NCBI GenBank assembly: GCA_964568925.1
Contig: CAZMSJ010000005.1
Coordinates: 1-58,491, forward strand
Source: CAYQUL01 sp964568925
GTDB taxonomy: Bacteria; Patescibacteriota; Microgenomatia; UBA8517
Direction: 5' to 3'
DNA length: 58,491 bases
In this document: positions 7,828 to 15,539 of the stretch, in pieces
Position numbering within the stretch: position 1 is the first letter of the stretch
How the letters are laid out: each line of letters opens with the position of its first letter
The notes under the pieces: generated by a model
Seen by the model: only the letters and a program-made list of their open reading frames with translations
Databases searched by the model: none
Told to the model about the DNA's origin: nothing
Position numbers and translations under genes: made by a program

Positions 7828-7862
7828 GAATCTGGTGTCCTAGGCCACTAGACGATGGGGCC
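7787..7862 (-). tRNA. tRNA-Glu (anticodon CTC), likely integration site
   Basis: A complete 76-nt cloverleaf on the minus strand. The acceptor stem is GGCCCCA with TGGGGTC, with discriminator A and an encoded CCA. The anticodon arm is CCAGA-TTCTCAT-TCTGG, giving anticodon CTC. The T arm is TTGGA-TTCGAAT-TCCAA. The T stem has an A-T pair at 53-61 where G-C is nearly universal. The 3' half overlaps the recombinase C-terminus (stop at 7825-7827). I found no second copy of the 3' end elsewhere in the window, so the other attachment site is not located. Confidence 0.92.
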
Positions 7863-7878
7863 AAAACAAAACTGGGGT

Positions 7879-7887
7879 ATTATACCA
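7879..7887 (-). promoter_or_regulatory. Extended -10 promoter of tRNA-Glu
   Basis: On the minus strand TGG-TATAAT (-10 at 7879-7884, TGn at 7885-7887) lies 16 nt before the first base of the tRNA. No good -35 box is seen, as expected for an extended -10. Confidence 0.65.
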
Positions 7888-7943
7888 AATTAGGGAAAAA
7901 GGTACTAATTGGTGTTTGTTAGCCACAAAAATGAAACTAACAA

Positions 7944-7972
7944 TTGACAGTAATTTTCATGAGAAGTACTGT
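7944..7972 (+). promoter_or_regulatory. pyrB promoter
   Basis: TTGACA (7944-7949), 17-bp spacer, TACTGT (7967-7972). The pyrB ATG at 7984 is 11 nt after the -10, so the leader would be 0-6 nt. Confidence 0.6.
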
Positions 7973-7983
7973 TATTCCTGAGG

Positions 7984-9048
7984 ATGCTAAACGAACGTAG
8001 ATCTGAAAACTCCCTGTCTGTCTCAGACATTCTCACCTCAATTCGCTCCAAAGAATACCAAATTGATGGTAATTTTAAAGACAAAGATATCCTCTCAACT
8101 GAACAGTTCTCACGAGATGATATCGTCCAAGTTCTTGAAACTGCAGCACAGATTGAAATGGCTAAGAAAGGTGGATCATATGAAGCCTGTGAACATCTCC
8201 TAAGACACAAACGAGTAGCAGTGTGCTTCTATCAACCAAGTACCAGAACCTACATGTCCTTCATGGCTGCAAGCCAAAACATGGGAGCACACGTCATTGG
8301 TGTTCCAGGAATGATGCAATACTCGTCAGCGGTAAAAGGAGAATCCTTGCAAGACACAGTACGCACCATTGAAGCCCATGGAACAGATGCAATCGTCATG
8401 AGACACGAGGCAGATGACTTTGTCATTCATGCAGCTGAAGCTGCTGAAATACCAATCATTAACGCTGGTGCTGGAAAATTTGAACACCCTACGCAGGCAA
8501 TGCTCGACCTCTACACCATAACCCAACACTCCCCAATTCCACTTGATGGCATGTCAGTTACCTTTATTGGAGACTTAAAATATGGCAGAACCGTCCACTC
8601 ATTAGCAAAAGTGTTAACAGTCATGGGAGTACCAACGATGAATTTTATTTCACCAGAGAACACTTGTTTGCCACAAAACCTTTCTCAATTTTTGAAAGAG
8701 AGAGGCGTTGATGTAAACACACATATCGTGAGCCAACCTGGTGAGCTCTCACAACTGGTGAGGCACAGTGACGTCTTGTATGACACCAGAGTACAAAAAG
8801 AATGGTTTGCCAGTGAGGGAGAATATGCAAAGGCAGGAAGAGCAATTCAGATCACTCCTGAAGTCATGTCTTCAGCGCCTGAACACTCGATACTTCTGCA
8901 TCCACTTCCACGAGTAGATGAGATAACAACAGAAGTAGATCTAGATCCTCGTGCAAAATATTTTGCACAAGTAGCTTCAGGTGTTCCCGTACGGATGGCG
9001 CTCTTGGGACTGGTGATGGGAGCAGACTTTACCTCCCTTCCGCGTTAA
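7984..9048 (+). CDS. pyrB: Aspartate carbamoyltransferase catalytic subunit
   Basis: 354 residues. Catalyses carbamoyl phosphate + L-aspartate to N-carbamoyl-aspartate, the first committed step of pyrimidine synthesis. The carbamoyl-phosphate loop is FYQPSTRTYMSF (STRT at 86-89); other family motifs are the flexible-loop region AVKGESLQDT, the pair HPTQAMLDLYTI, and the aspartate-domain HPLPRVDEI, with SGVPVRMALL near the end. The N-terminus is about 45 residues longer than the usual catalytic chain. No pyrI or other pyrimidine gene is adjacent. The stop codon overlaps that of lon by 4 nt, on opposite strands. Confidence 0.93.
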   Translation: MLNERRSENSLSVSDILTSIRSKEYQIDGNFKDKDILSTEQFSRDDIVQVLETAAQIEMAKKGGSYEACEHLLRHKRVAVCFYQPSTRTYMSFMAASQNMGAHVIGVPGMMQYSSAVKGESLQDTVRTIEAHGTDAIVMRHEADDFVIHAAEAAEIPIINAGAGKFEHPTQAMLDLYTITQHSPIPLDGMSVTFIGDLKYGRTVHSLAKVLTVMGVPTMNFISPENTCLPQNLSQFLKERGVDVNTHIVSQPGELSQLVRHSDVLYDTRVQKEWFASEGEYAKAGRAIQITPEVMSSAPEHSILLHPLPRVDEITTEVDLDPRAKYFAQVASGVPVRMALLGLVMGADFTSLPR

Positions 9049-11462
9049 GCAACGTGCTGATGAGGAAGGAACGGAGTTCCATCAGTCTTTCCCACAAGGG
9101 GATTAGACGTTAAGGCGACAGGAAGAACTTCTTCAACCTTTTCAAAGAATTTAAAGTTAATATCTTTCTTCACATTCTCTGGCACTTCTTCCATATCCTT
9201 TTCATTGTCCTTTGGCAAAATGATTGTTGAAAGTCCTGCACGGTGCCCGGCAACTACCTTTTCTTTGACTCCACCAATTTCCATTACTCGCCCACGAAGG
9301 GTAACTTCTCCTGTCATTCCAACGTCTCTTTTAACTGGAATTCCAGTAACTGCTGACACAAGTGCCGTTGTCATTGCAATACCAGCTGATGGTCCATCTT
9401 TTGGTGTTGCTCCTTCTGGAACGTGTACATGAACATCAATGTTGTTTGCAAAATCATCCTTTAGCCCTAGTTCCCGTGCATGTGCGCGAGTCCAGGTGAA
9501 AGCTGCCTTTGCAGACTCTTTCATCACATCACCCAATTGTCCTGTTAAGGTAAGCTTTCCTTTTCCATGCATTAGGGATACTTCAATAAAGAGTATTTCT
9601 CCTCCGGCTGAAGTTACTGCAAGACCTGTGGACATTCCAACTTCATCACTCTTGCCTGCAATCTGAGAACTAAATCTCTCTGGCCCTAAGTACTTAGTTG
9701 CATCAGCCACATCAATCTTTTTCTCAAAAGTCTCCTTTTCAGCAACTTTTCGAGCAAGCTTTCGACAAATAGTTGCCAAGTTTCGCTCTAAATCACGAAC
9801 TCCAGCTTCTCTTGTGTAGCGCTTGACTACATAGTGCAATGCTTCATCAGTAATTGTGATTTTTTGCTTTGCAATTCCATGAGTGGTTAATTGCTTTGGC
9901 CACAAATACTTCTTTGCAATTTGGAACTTTTCATCAGCGATGTAGCCGGCAAATCGAATGACTTCCATACGATCCAAGAGTGGACCTGGAATGGTGTCTA
10001 AAACGTTTGCTGTACAGATAAACATAACTTCAGACAAATCATAGGGAACTTCCAAATAGTGATCTGAAAATTCTTTGTTTTGTTCTGGATCAAGAATTTC
10101 AAGCAATGCACTTGATGGGTCACCACGATAATCTGCACCAAGCTTGTCAATTTCATCGAGCATGAATACTGGATTGTTTGCACCGGCATCCTTTATACCT
10201 TGAATTATGCGTCCAGGAAGTGCACCAATGTAGGTTCTTCTGTGTCCACGAAGTTCTGCTTCGTCACGGACTCCTCCCAAGGAGAGACGAACAAACTTTC
10301 TGCCAAGAGCTTTTGCAATTGATCGTCCAATAGATGTTTTACCCACACCTGGTGGTCCAACGAAACACAAAATAGTTGGGTGGTTCTCACCATTTTTGCC
10401 TTTGTGTGCCTTGATATCATTTTTAAGCTTCATGACTGACAAGAACTCGAGAATACGTTCTTTTGCTTTGCCCAAGCCATAATGATCGTTATCAAGCATT
10501 TCGCTGGCTGCCTCGAGTGAAACAGTTGTTTCACTTGAATTGTTCCATGGCATATCAGTCAACCAATCAAGATAGTTACGAATGTATCCTGTCTCAGGAT
10601 TGTGTGGAGACATACGCTCAAGACGTTTCAATTCCTTCAAAGCTTTCTCGAGAACAAGCTCAGGCATCTTGGCTTTCTTAATTTTGCCTTTGTATTCTTT
10701 AATGTCATCACTTGCATCTGGGTCATCCTCTTCCCCAAGCTCTTGCTCAATAGTTCTCTTTTTCTCTCGAAGCATAGCTTTCTTCATCTGATCCTCAAAT
10801 CGCTTTTGTGTTTTTGAAGAAATCATCCTTTCAAGGTCTAATACTGATATTTCATGAGTAATTAAATCAAGAACTTTAGTTACACGTTCTTTGACTGAAA
10901 ATGTTTCAAGAAGTTCTTGCTTTTCAGCAGTTTTCATATCAAGAAGACCTGCAACTGAGTCAACGATTTCAACAGAATCAGTTTGGTTAGAAAGAATTCG
11001 CATAATGGTTGTAATCTCAACCCCTTTGCCCATGTTGATTGCTTTTCTAAACTGCTCAACAAGTCGCTTTGTAAGGGCCTCAACTTCATCACCTGAATAA
11101 TCTTCTTCAGATATTTCCATTACCTTTGCAACCAAATATGGTTCATCAGCAAGTTCCTCAACGAGTCTCACGCGATTCATTCCTTTGACCATGGCATGAA
11201 TTTCACCATCGGTAGTCATCATTTGTGAAACAACAGCAAGAGTACCAACGGTATAGAGTTCTGAGAGTTTTGGATCAGATTGTGAAGAGTCCTTCTGGGT
11301 GAAAATCGCAATAATACGATCTTCTTCATAGGCAGTATTTACTGCTTGAACAGATTTAGGACGTCCGAATGAAAGGAGGGAATCAGTATGAGGGAAAACA
11401 ACTGATCCACGGACTGCAACAACGGGAACAGTTCGGATATTGGTAGATAATTTCGCTTCCAT
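9045..11462 (-). CDS. lon: ATP-dependent protease Lon (LonA)
   Basis: 805 residues, normal length for LonA. It unfolds and degrades damaged and regulatory proteins in the cytoplasm. The order is an N-terminal LAN substrate-binding domain (about 10-200), a coiled-coil segment, an AAA+ module with Walker A GPPGVGKTS and Walker B VFMLDEIDKLG, and a C-terminal protease domain with the catalytic serine in PKDGPSAGIAM and lysine in GGVKEKVVAGHRAG. The C-terminal tail after VLPVALTS is short. The gene is monocistronic and convergent with pyrB. Confidence 0.97.
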   Translation of the reverse strand: MEAKLSTNIRTVPVVAVRGSVVFPHTDSLLSFGRPKSVQAVNTAYEEDRIIAIFTQKDSSQSDPKLSELYTVGTLAVVSQMMTTDGEIHAMVKGMNRVRLVEELADEPYLVAKVMEISEEDYSGDEVEALTKRLVEQFRKAINMGKGVEITTIMRILSNQTDSVEIVDSVAGLLDMKTAEKQELLETFSVKERVTKVLDLITHEISVLDLERMISSKTQKRFEDQMKKAMLREKKRTIEQELGEEDDPDASDDIKEYKGKIKKAKMPELVLEKALKELKRLERMSPHNPETGYIRNYLDWLTDMPWNNSSETTVSLEAASEMLDNDHYGLGKAKERILEFLSVMKLKNDIKAHKGKNGENHPTILCFVGPPGVGKTSIGRSIAKALGRKFVRLSLGGVRDEAELRGHRRTYIGALPGRIIQGIKDAGANNPVFMLDEIDKLGADYRGDPSSALLEILDPEQNKEFSDHYLEVPYDLSEVMFICTANVLDTIPGPLLDRMEVIRFAGYIADEKFQIAKKYLWPKQLTTHGIAKQKITITDEALHYVVKRYTREAGVRDLERNLATICRKLARKVAEKETFEKKIDVADATKYLGPERFSSQIAGKSDEVGMSTGLAVTSAGGEILFIEVSLMHGKGKLTLTGQLGDVMKESAKAAFTWTRAHARELGLKDDFANNIDVHVHVPEGATPKDGPSAGIAMTTALVSAVTGIPVKRDVGMTGEVTLRGRVMEIGGVKEKVVAGHRAGLSTIILPKDNEKDMEEVPENVKKDINFKFFEKVEEVLPVALTSNPLVGKTDGTPFLPHQHVA

Positions 11463-11480
11463 AATGCGTGAACTTTTAGC

Positions 11481-11509
11481 AGTCTAACATTGTGAGTGCC
11501 ACCTGTCAA
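11481..11509 (-). promoter_or_regulatory. lon promoter
   Basis: On the minus strand TTGACA (11504-11509), 17-bp spacer and TAGACT (11481-11486), giving a leader of about 12 nt. The -35 overlaps the stop codon of the downstream PAP2 gene (11506-11508). Confidence 0.5.
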
Positions 11510-11976
11510 TGGTGCACTTTCCGCTTTCGAATGTGCTTAAAATGAGCGTGTTCGAAGAATAATGAGATCGAAACACCGAGGAGAATTCCAAATGCAATAT
11601 CGATTGGATAATGAACATCAGCAACTACACGTCCTATACCAATTAAAGCTGCAATAACGAGCAAGAAAATACCAATACGAGAGTAGTGCAGAGCAACGGT
11701 TGTCGCTGCAGCAAAGGCAATTGCAGCATGCAGAGACGGGAAACTGGACATCCAGGCAAGGCCGGCTAGTGCTGTTGTGCTTTCTGCAACAAAGGGACGT
11801 GGTGTTAAAAACAATTCTTTCAGTAACAACACAAAAAAACTGGTAGTCAAAACTGAAAACAAGGTATGCAAAGCAAGTTCTCGATTTCTCTCTTTCACTG
11901 ACACATAAACAATAATAAAAATAATAAAGAAAAAGACACCGTAGGTATTGGCAATAAAGATAAGAGGATTATTCAT
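11506..11976 (-). CDS. PAP2-family phosphatase (probable undecaprenyl-diphosphatase)
   Basis: 156 residues from the ATG at 11976 (a longer frame to 12021 would overlap the upstream gene by 53 nt). An integral membrane acid phosphatase of the PAP2 fold: motif 1 LLKELFLTPRPF, motif 2 SFPSLHAAIAF (the PSGH equivalent), motif 3 RVVADVHYPIDIAFG. Such enzymes dephosphorylate lipid pyrophosphates, here most likely undecaprenyl diphosphate. The start overlaps the L,D-transpeptidase stop by 8 nt, so they form an operon. Together with dgkA and uppP this makes three lipid-carrier genes within 2.4 kb. Confidence 0.85.
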   Translation of the reverse strand: MNNPLIFIANTYGVFFFIIFIIVYVSVKERNRELALHTLFSVLTTSFFVLLLKELFLTPRPFVAESTTALAGLAWMSSFPSLHAAIAFAAATTVALHYSRIGIFLLVIAALIGIGRVVADVHYPIDIAFGILLGVSISLFFEHAHFKHIRKRKVHH

Positions 11977-12670
11977 GAATAACGATTCTAGTTCCAGGAT
12001 TATTTTCATCTGAGCGAACAATATTTTTGCCTTGTGGCAGAGTTGGCGTCACCCATTCATAAAGCTCCTTTGCAATTGTTGTCGGAAGATTTACACATCC
12101 ATGGCTGTGTGGTGTACCAAAATCGTTGTGCCAGTATGTTCCATGCAAACCAAACCCAAGGTAGGCAGGGGTATCTCCATTTTCAAAAAACATAACGTAG
12201 GGAACGTTTGGAAGGTTGTAATAGTACTTCCCTTCTCCCCCTTCCATTTTTGTTGCACGTATCTTCATCCATACATGAAATTCACCTGTTGGTGTTGGGG
12301 TGCGAGCAAGCCCACTACTAATAGAGGTTTCCAAATACAATTCATTTCCATTCCAAGCTCGAAGTTTCTGTTCACTTAAATCAACTTCTATCCAACGGTC
12401 ACTCGGTGTTGCAAGTCCTAAGACAGCAGTTTCAGTAGGCACTTCGGCTAAAGCATCAAAGGGGACTGCCATTTGCCTGTCTTCAAATGTTCCAATCGTT
12501 GCCAGTGGGTTTACCTGCCCACTTAAGTCATATGCCGTGCATCCTGGTGCGTCAGGTGGAATAGGTGCAACTTTTTGTGCGGTTCGAGAGAGAACACCGA
12601 GACCAAGAAGGAGAAGAAGTGGTACAAGATAGATATATGTTCTGGTTGTGGCGACTAGCTTTCGGGCCAT
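11969..12670 (-). CDS. L,D-transpeptidase (YkuD domain), membrane-anchored
   Basis: 233 residues from the ATG at 12670 (MARKLVATT...); upstream residues of the longer frame look non-coding. One N-terminal membrane anchor (TYIYLVPLLLLLGLGVL), then an extracytoplasmic YkuD domain: RWIEVDLSEQKLRAW opens it, and the active site is FGTPHSHGCVNLP with the nucleophile cysteine in SHGC and histidines nearby. Such enzymes form 3-3 crosslinks in peptidoglycan or attach proteins to it. It is cotranscribed with the PAP2 phosphatase, consistent with cell-wall assembly. Confidence 0.9.
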   Translation of the reverse strand: MARKLVATTRTYIYLVPLLLLLGLGVLSRTAQKVAPIPPDAPGCTAYDLSGQVNPLATIGTFEDRQMAVPFDALAEVPTETAVLGLATPSDRWIEVDLSEQKLRAWNGNELYLETSISSGLARTPTPTGEFHVWMKIRATKMEGGEGKYYYNLPNVPYVMFFENGDTPAYLGFGLHGTYWHNDFGTPHSHGCVNLPTTIAKELYEWVTPTLPQGKNIVRSDENNPGTRIVIHE

Positions 12671-12694
12671 ACTAAACTGTATCACAGACAGATT

Positions 12695-12703
12695 TGATAC
12701 AAT
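12695..12703 (+). promoter_or_regulatory. dgkA extended -10 promoter
   Basis: TGA-TACAAT (12695-12703), with the ATG at 12709 only 5 nt downstream. This favours the ATG at 12709 over the in-frame GTG at 12706 and implies a leaderless mRNA. Confidence 0.55.
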
Positions 12704-12708
12704 AGGTG

Positions 12709-13071
12709 ATGAGTAGATTGAGAACACTTCCAAGCAGCTTCAAATACGCCTTCTCTGGCTTTAAAACTGCAATGACCAAAGAGCCAAATTTCCAGATTCA
12801 TATGTTTGTTGGTTCATGTGCATTACTCATGGGTGCAATTCTTGGGCTCACTCAAACAGAGTGGGTAATTCTTCTCTTCACGATCTCATTTGTTCTCATC
12901 CTTGAGTTTTGGAATACTGCTATTGAAGCGATTGTTGACTTAGTCAGTCCTGAAATTCACCCAAAGGCAAAAATTGCAAAAGATGTTGCAGCTGCTGCAG
13001 TTCTGCTCGGCGCAGGTGTCTCAGTAATTATTGGAATACTCCTTTTCCTTCCAAAAATACTCCACTATTAA
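12709..13071 (+). CDS. dgkA: Diacylglycerol kinase / undecaprenol kinase family
   Basis: 120 residues. A small integral membrane kinase with an N-terminal amphipathic part (SFKYAFSGFKTAMTKEPNFQ), then three membrane helices. The signature EFWNTAIEAIVDLVSPEIHP (catalytic glutamates and Asp in E-x3-TAIE-x2-VD) identifies the family, and AKDVAAAAVLL follows. In Gram-positive-type bacteria the family phosphorylates undecaprenol to feed the lipid carrier pool, which fits the neighbouring PAP2 and UppP genes. It is divergent from the L,D-transpeptidase. Confidence 0.9.
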   Translation: MSRLRTLPSSFKYAFSGFKTAMTKEPNFQIHMFVGSCALLMGAILGLTQTEWVILLFTISFVLILEFWNTAIEAIVDLVSPEIHPKAKIAKDVAAAAVLLGAGVSVIIGILLFLPKILHY

Positions 13072-13091
13072 CTGGAAAGGAATTTGAAAAA

Positions 13092-13835
13092 TTACTTAAT
13101 GAAGAATGCAGCCAAGAGGCCAACAACAATTGCGTAGTATCCAAAGTATCGGTACTTCTTTGTTGAAAGAGTATTTAGTAAAAAGTTAATTGAAAAGTAT
13201 GCAGTTACTCCTGCAACCACTGCACCTAAGATATAAGCGCCTAGTGATCCTTGGGTATCAAACCCATGTGACAACACCTCAACTGCTGAAGCACCCAAAA
13301 TTGCAGGAATTGAAAGCAAGAATGAATACTGTGCAACTTTCTTTCGATCAATACCCAAAGCTACTCCGGTAAAAATAGTACTTCCACTTCGTGAGATACC
13401 AGGAATGATGGCAATTGCCTGAGCAATACCAATTAGCACTGAATCAACAAGAGTTACTCTTTCACGGGTAGTCTTGGCTCGATCAACCAATATATTTAAT
13501 ACTCCACTGATTGCAAGAGTAATCCCTGCCCAAAAGACACTACTAAAAAGTCCTTCAAGTTGCTTTCTAAAAAGAATACCAACAACAGCTGCTGGAATGG
13601 TTCCGACACCAAGGAGAACTATTTCTCGAAACGTTAAATCAAAGAGTGTTTTCCTGAAATAGAAAATGACTGCAAGCGTTGTTGCTACATGAAGCAAAAT
13701 ATCGAAGAGCACACCAGTTTGGCTAAAGCCAGGAAGTATATGTTGAAAGAAAACTAAATGAGCTGATGAACTAACGGGAAGAAACTCTGTTATACCTTGA
13801 ACGAGTCCTAAAAATGCGGCTGTAAAGATATTCAT
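13092..13835 (-). CDS. uppP: Undecaprenyl-diphosphatase UppP (BacA)
   Basis: 247 residues, close to the usual length. An integral membrane phosphatase that recycles undecaprenyl diphosphate to the monophosphate carrier used for wall polymers. Signature motifs are GITEFLPVSSSAHL (residues about 14-28) and PGISRSGSTI (about 143-152), with about eight membrane segments. It is convergent with dgkA across 20 nt and starts 9 nt downstream of truB's stop, so it is likely transcribed with truB. Confidence 0.95.
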   Translation of the reverse strand: MNIFTAAFLGLVQGITEFLPVSSSAHLVFFQHILPGFSQTGVLFDILLHVATTLAVIFYFRKTLFDLTFREIVLLGVGTIPAAVVGILFRKQLEGLFSSVFWAGITLAISGVLNILVDRAKTTRERVTLVDSVLIGIAQAIAIIPGISRSGSTIFTGVALGIDRKKVAQYSFLLSIPAILGASAVEVLSHGFDTQGSLGAYILGAVVAGVTAYFSINFLLNTLSTKKYRYFGYYAIVVGLLAAFFIK

Positions 13836-13844
13836 GAATATATT

Positions 13845-14495
13845 CTAGCTATTTGCTTCAAAGCTGTCGAGAGATCGTGCATTCTCAACTGAATAGTCTC
13901 CAATCTTTGTTCGTCGTAAATCTGACAAAAATGCAAAGGTGCCCAGGTCTTTCCCGAGATCTCGAGCAAGAGAGCGGATATATGTTCCTGAAGAAACAAC
14001 ATAGCGAACAACAATGGTTGGGTACATATATTCAAGTAACTCAGCTTCAAAAACAGTAACCTGTCGAGGTTCCATAATTACTTCTTTGCCAGCTCTGGCC
14101 AGGTCATATGACTTATGCCCATCTTTCTTTATTGCTGAGTATGCTGGTGGAATTTGTGACTGTTCTCCCAAGAAGTGGCCAATAGAGGTTTTAACTTCTT
14201 CTTCAGTTGGCATAACAGATTCATTTTCCTCAACAATAACACCCTCAATATCATCAGTATCACGGGACTGCCCCAAGGTGATCGTTGCGATATATTCTTT
14301 CTTTGTGTCTTTGGCAATTGAACCTAACTTTTTTGTTTCCTCTCGTCCCACACCAACAATTAACAGGCCAGTAGCATTGGGGTCTAGGGTACCTGCGTGC
14401 CCAATACGTTTCTCGCCAAGCAAGCGACGAAGCTTTGCCACAACATCATGTGACGTCCAGCCTTTTGGTTTATCGATGAGGAGTAATTCTGACAT
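13845..14495 (-). CDS. truB: tRNA pseudouridine-55 synthase
   Basis: 216 residues from the ATG at 14495 (MSELLLIDKPKGWTS); upstream in-frame residues overlap the sod stop and are non-coding. The catalytic aspartate is in GHAGTLDPNATGLL. Further TruB motifs are KEYIATITLGQSRDTDD (the thumb-loop region) and SSGTYIRSLARDLG. It isomerises U55 in the T loop of tRNAs. The PUA domain usually seen at the C-terminus is absent or reduced. A second, more divergent TruB-like gene lies at 16546-17331. Confidence 0.94.
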   Translation of the reverse strand: MSELLLIDKPKGWTSHDVVAKLRRLLGEKRIGHAGTLDPNATGLLIVGVGREETKKLGSIAKDTKKEYIATITLGQSRDTDDIEGVIVEENESVMPTEEEVKTSIGHFLGEQSQIPPAYSAIKKDGHKSYDLARAGKEVIMEPRQVTVFEAELLEYMYPTIVVRYVVSSGTYIRSLARDLGKDLGTFAFLSDLRRTKIGDYSVENARSLDSFEANS

Positions 14496-14512
14496 TCTGT
14501 GGCTAGTATAGC

Positions 14513-15133
14513 CTATGCGTGAAGATTTTCTTGTGCACGATGCAAATTCAGTGCAACTTGGCGCCAATTGATTACATGGAAAAAAGCATCAACGTAGTCT
14601 GCACGTCGATTTTGGTACTTCAAATAATATGCATGCTCCCAGACATCTATCCCTAAAATTGCATCTTTTCCATCAATCCATGGAGTGTCTTGGTTTGGGG
14701 TACTTGTGATAACAAGCTTCTCTGCTGAATCTAAAACTAACCATGCCCAGCCACTACCAAATCTACCAAGGGCAGCCTCTGTAAATTGCTTTTTAAACGT
14801 ATCAAAGTCACCAAAGCTTGCTTCTATTAAGTGATGTACTTCAGGATCAATTGTTTGATCAAATTCTGGAGAAAGAAGTTTCCAAAAGAATGTGTGATTT
14901 GCGTGTCCTCCTGCATTATTTCGAATCTTTGCTCGCTTCTCTTCTGGAAGAGACTCCAAACTAGTTAACAACTGCCATGCGTTTTTTTCGGCAAAATCAG
15001 TTCCCTCAACAAGTTTATTTAAATTATCAACATACGCAGCATGATGTTTGTCATGATGAATAGTCATCGTTAATGAATCGATGTGAGGCTCAAGAGCTGA
15101 TACTTCAAACGGAAGTTGATCTACTAAATGCAT
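14513..15133 (-). CDS. Iron/manganese superoxide dismutase
   Basis: 206 residues. Converts superoxide to peroxide and oxygen. Metal ligands of the Fe/Mn family are visible: histidine in LTMTIHHDKHHAAYV, histidine in GGHANHTFFWKLLSP, and Asp and His in GIDVWEHAYYLKYQNRR. The segment GSGWAWLVLDS is also typical. I cannot separate Fe from Mn use from sequence alone. It suggests at least occasional exposure to oxygen. It is the first gene of a probable sod-truB-uppP transcript; spacing to truB is 17 nt. Confidence 0.94.
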   Translation of the reverse strand: MHLVDQLPFEVSALEPHIDSLTMTIHHDKHHAAYVDNLNKLVEGTDFAEKNAWQLLTSLESLPEEKRAKIRNNAGGHANHTFFWKLLSPEFDQTIDPEVHHLIEASFGDFDTFKKQFTEAALGRFGSGWAWLVLDSAEKLVITSTPNQDTPWIDGKDAILGIDVWEHAYYLKYQNRRADYVDAFFHVINWRQVALNLHRAQENLHA

Positions 15134-15185
15134 AGGTGATATACATTGATCATACCACAGGTATACATAAAGGAGGTGAATTACG

Positions 15186-15473
15186 ATGCCAGATATATTA
15201 GAAGAATACGATAAAGCAAAAGAAAGATACGATCAGAAACAAAGCGAAAAGGGCCCAACCATCGACGCAAGACTACAGGCAGCTGACGATAGTATTGTCT
15301 CCTCAGGATTTGAGGATAGTCTCTCAGCAATTCAAGCTGCCGAGGCGGCAAAACTTGAGCAGCCAATACAAGCCAAGCAAGCAGAAGAAGTTCTGAAACG
15401 AGAAGCCCTTGATAGATTAAACCAAGACCTTGAAAGAATTCAGAAAGAACAGAATGCAAAACAAGGAAAGTAA
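15186..15473 (+). CDS. Hypothetical coiled-coil protein
   Basis: 95 residues, almost entirely charged helix (Ala, Glu, Gln, Lys). No membrane segment or Cys. It has a near-perfect Shine-Dalgarno, AAAGGAGGTGA (15169-15179), 6 nt before the ATG, so it should be well translated. This contrasts with the leaderless genes around it. The product is unrecognised; a structural or chaperone-like role would be a guess. It runs divergently from sod. Confidence 0.6.
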   Translation: MPDILEEYDKAKERYDQKQSEKGPTIDARLQAADDSIVSSGFEDSLSAIQAAEAAKLEQPIQAKQAEEVLKREALDRLNQDLERIQKEQNAKQGK

Positions 15474-15527
15474 CAGAATGGAGAATCTCCTTTTTTCAGC
15501 GTATTTTTATAACTGGAATGAACCAGG

Positions 15528-15533
15528 TATAAT
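15528..15533 (+). promoter_or_regulatory. -10 box of the glycosidase-like gene
   Basis: A perfect TATAAT (15528-15533) lies only 6 nt before the ATG at 15540, so the transcript would be leaderless. Confidence 0.5.
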
Positions 15534-15539
15534 GAATAT

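Larger units (their letters stand above)
2241..7862. mobile_element. Probable integrative element at tRNA-Glu (left end not defined)
   Basis: Serine integrase abutting and overlapping a tRNA gene, an XRE regulator, a small gene before the integrase, an HTH-HEPN protein and several orphans are the parts of an integrative element. The right end is the tRNA-Glu. The left boundary is unknown; 2241 is only a convenient edge near the 2192-2207 palindrome, and the element may extend further left or beyond the window. Confidence 0.45.

Noticed and set aside
11976..12021. Longer start for the PAP2 gene at 12021
   Set aside because: It would overlap the transpeptidase end by 53 nt; the ATG at 11976 gives an 8-nt overlap and a normal length.
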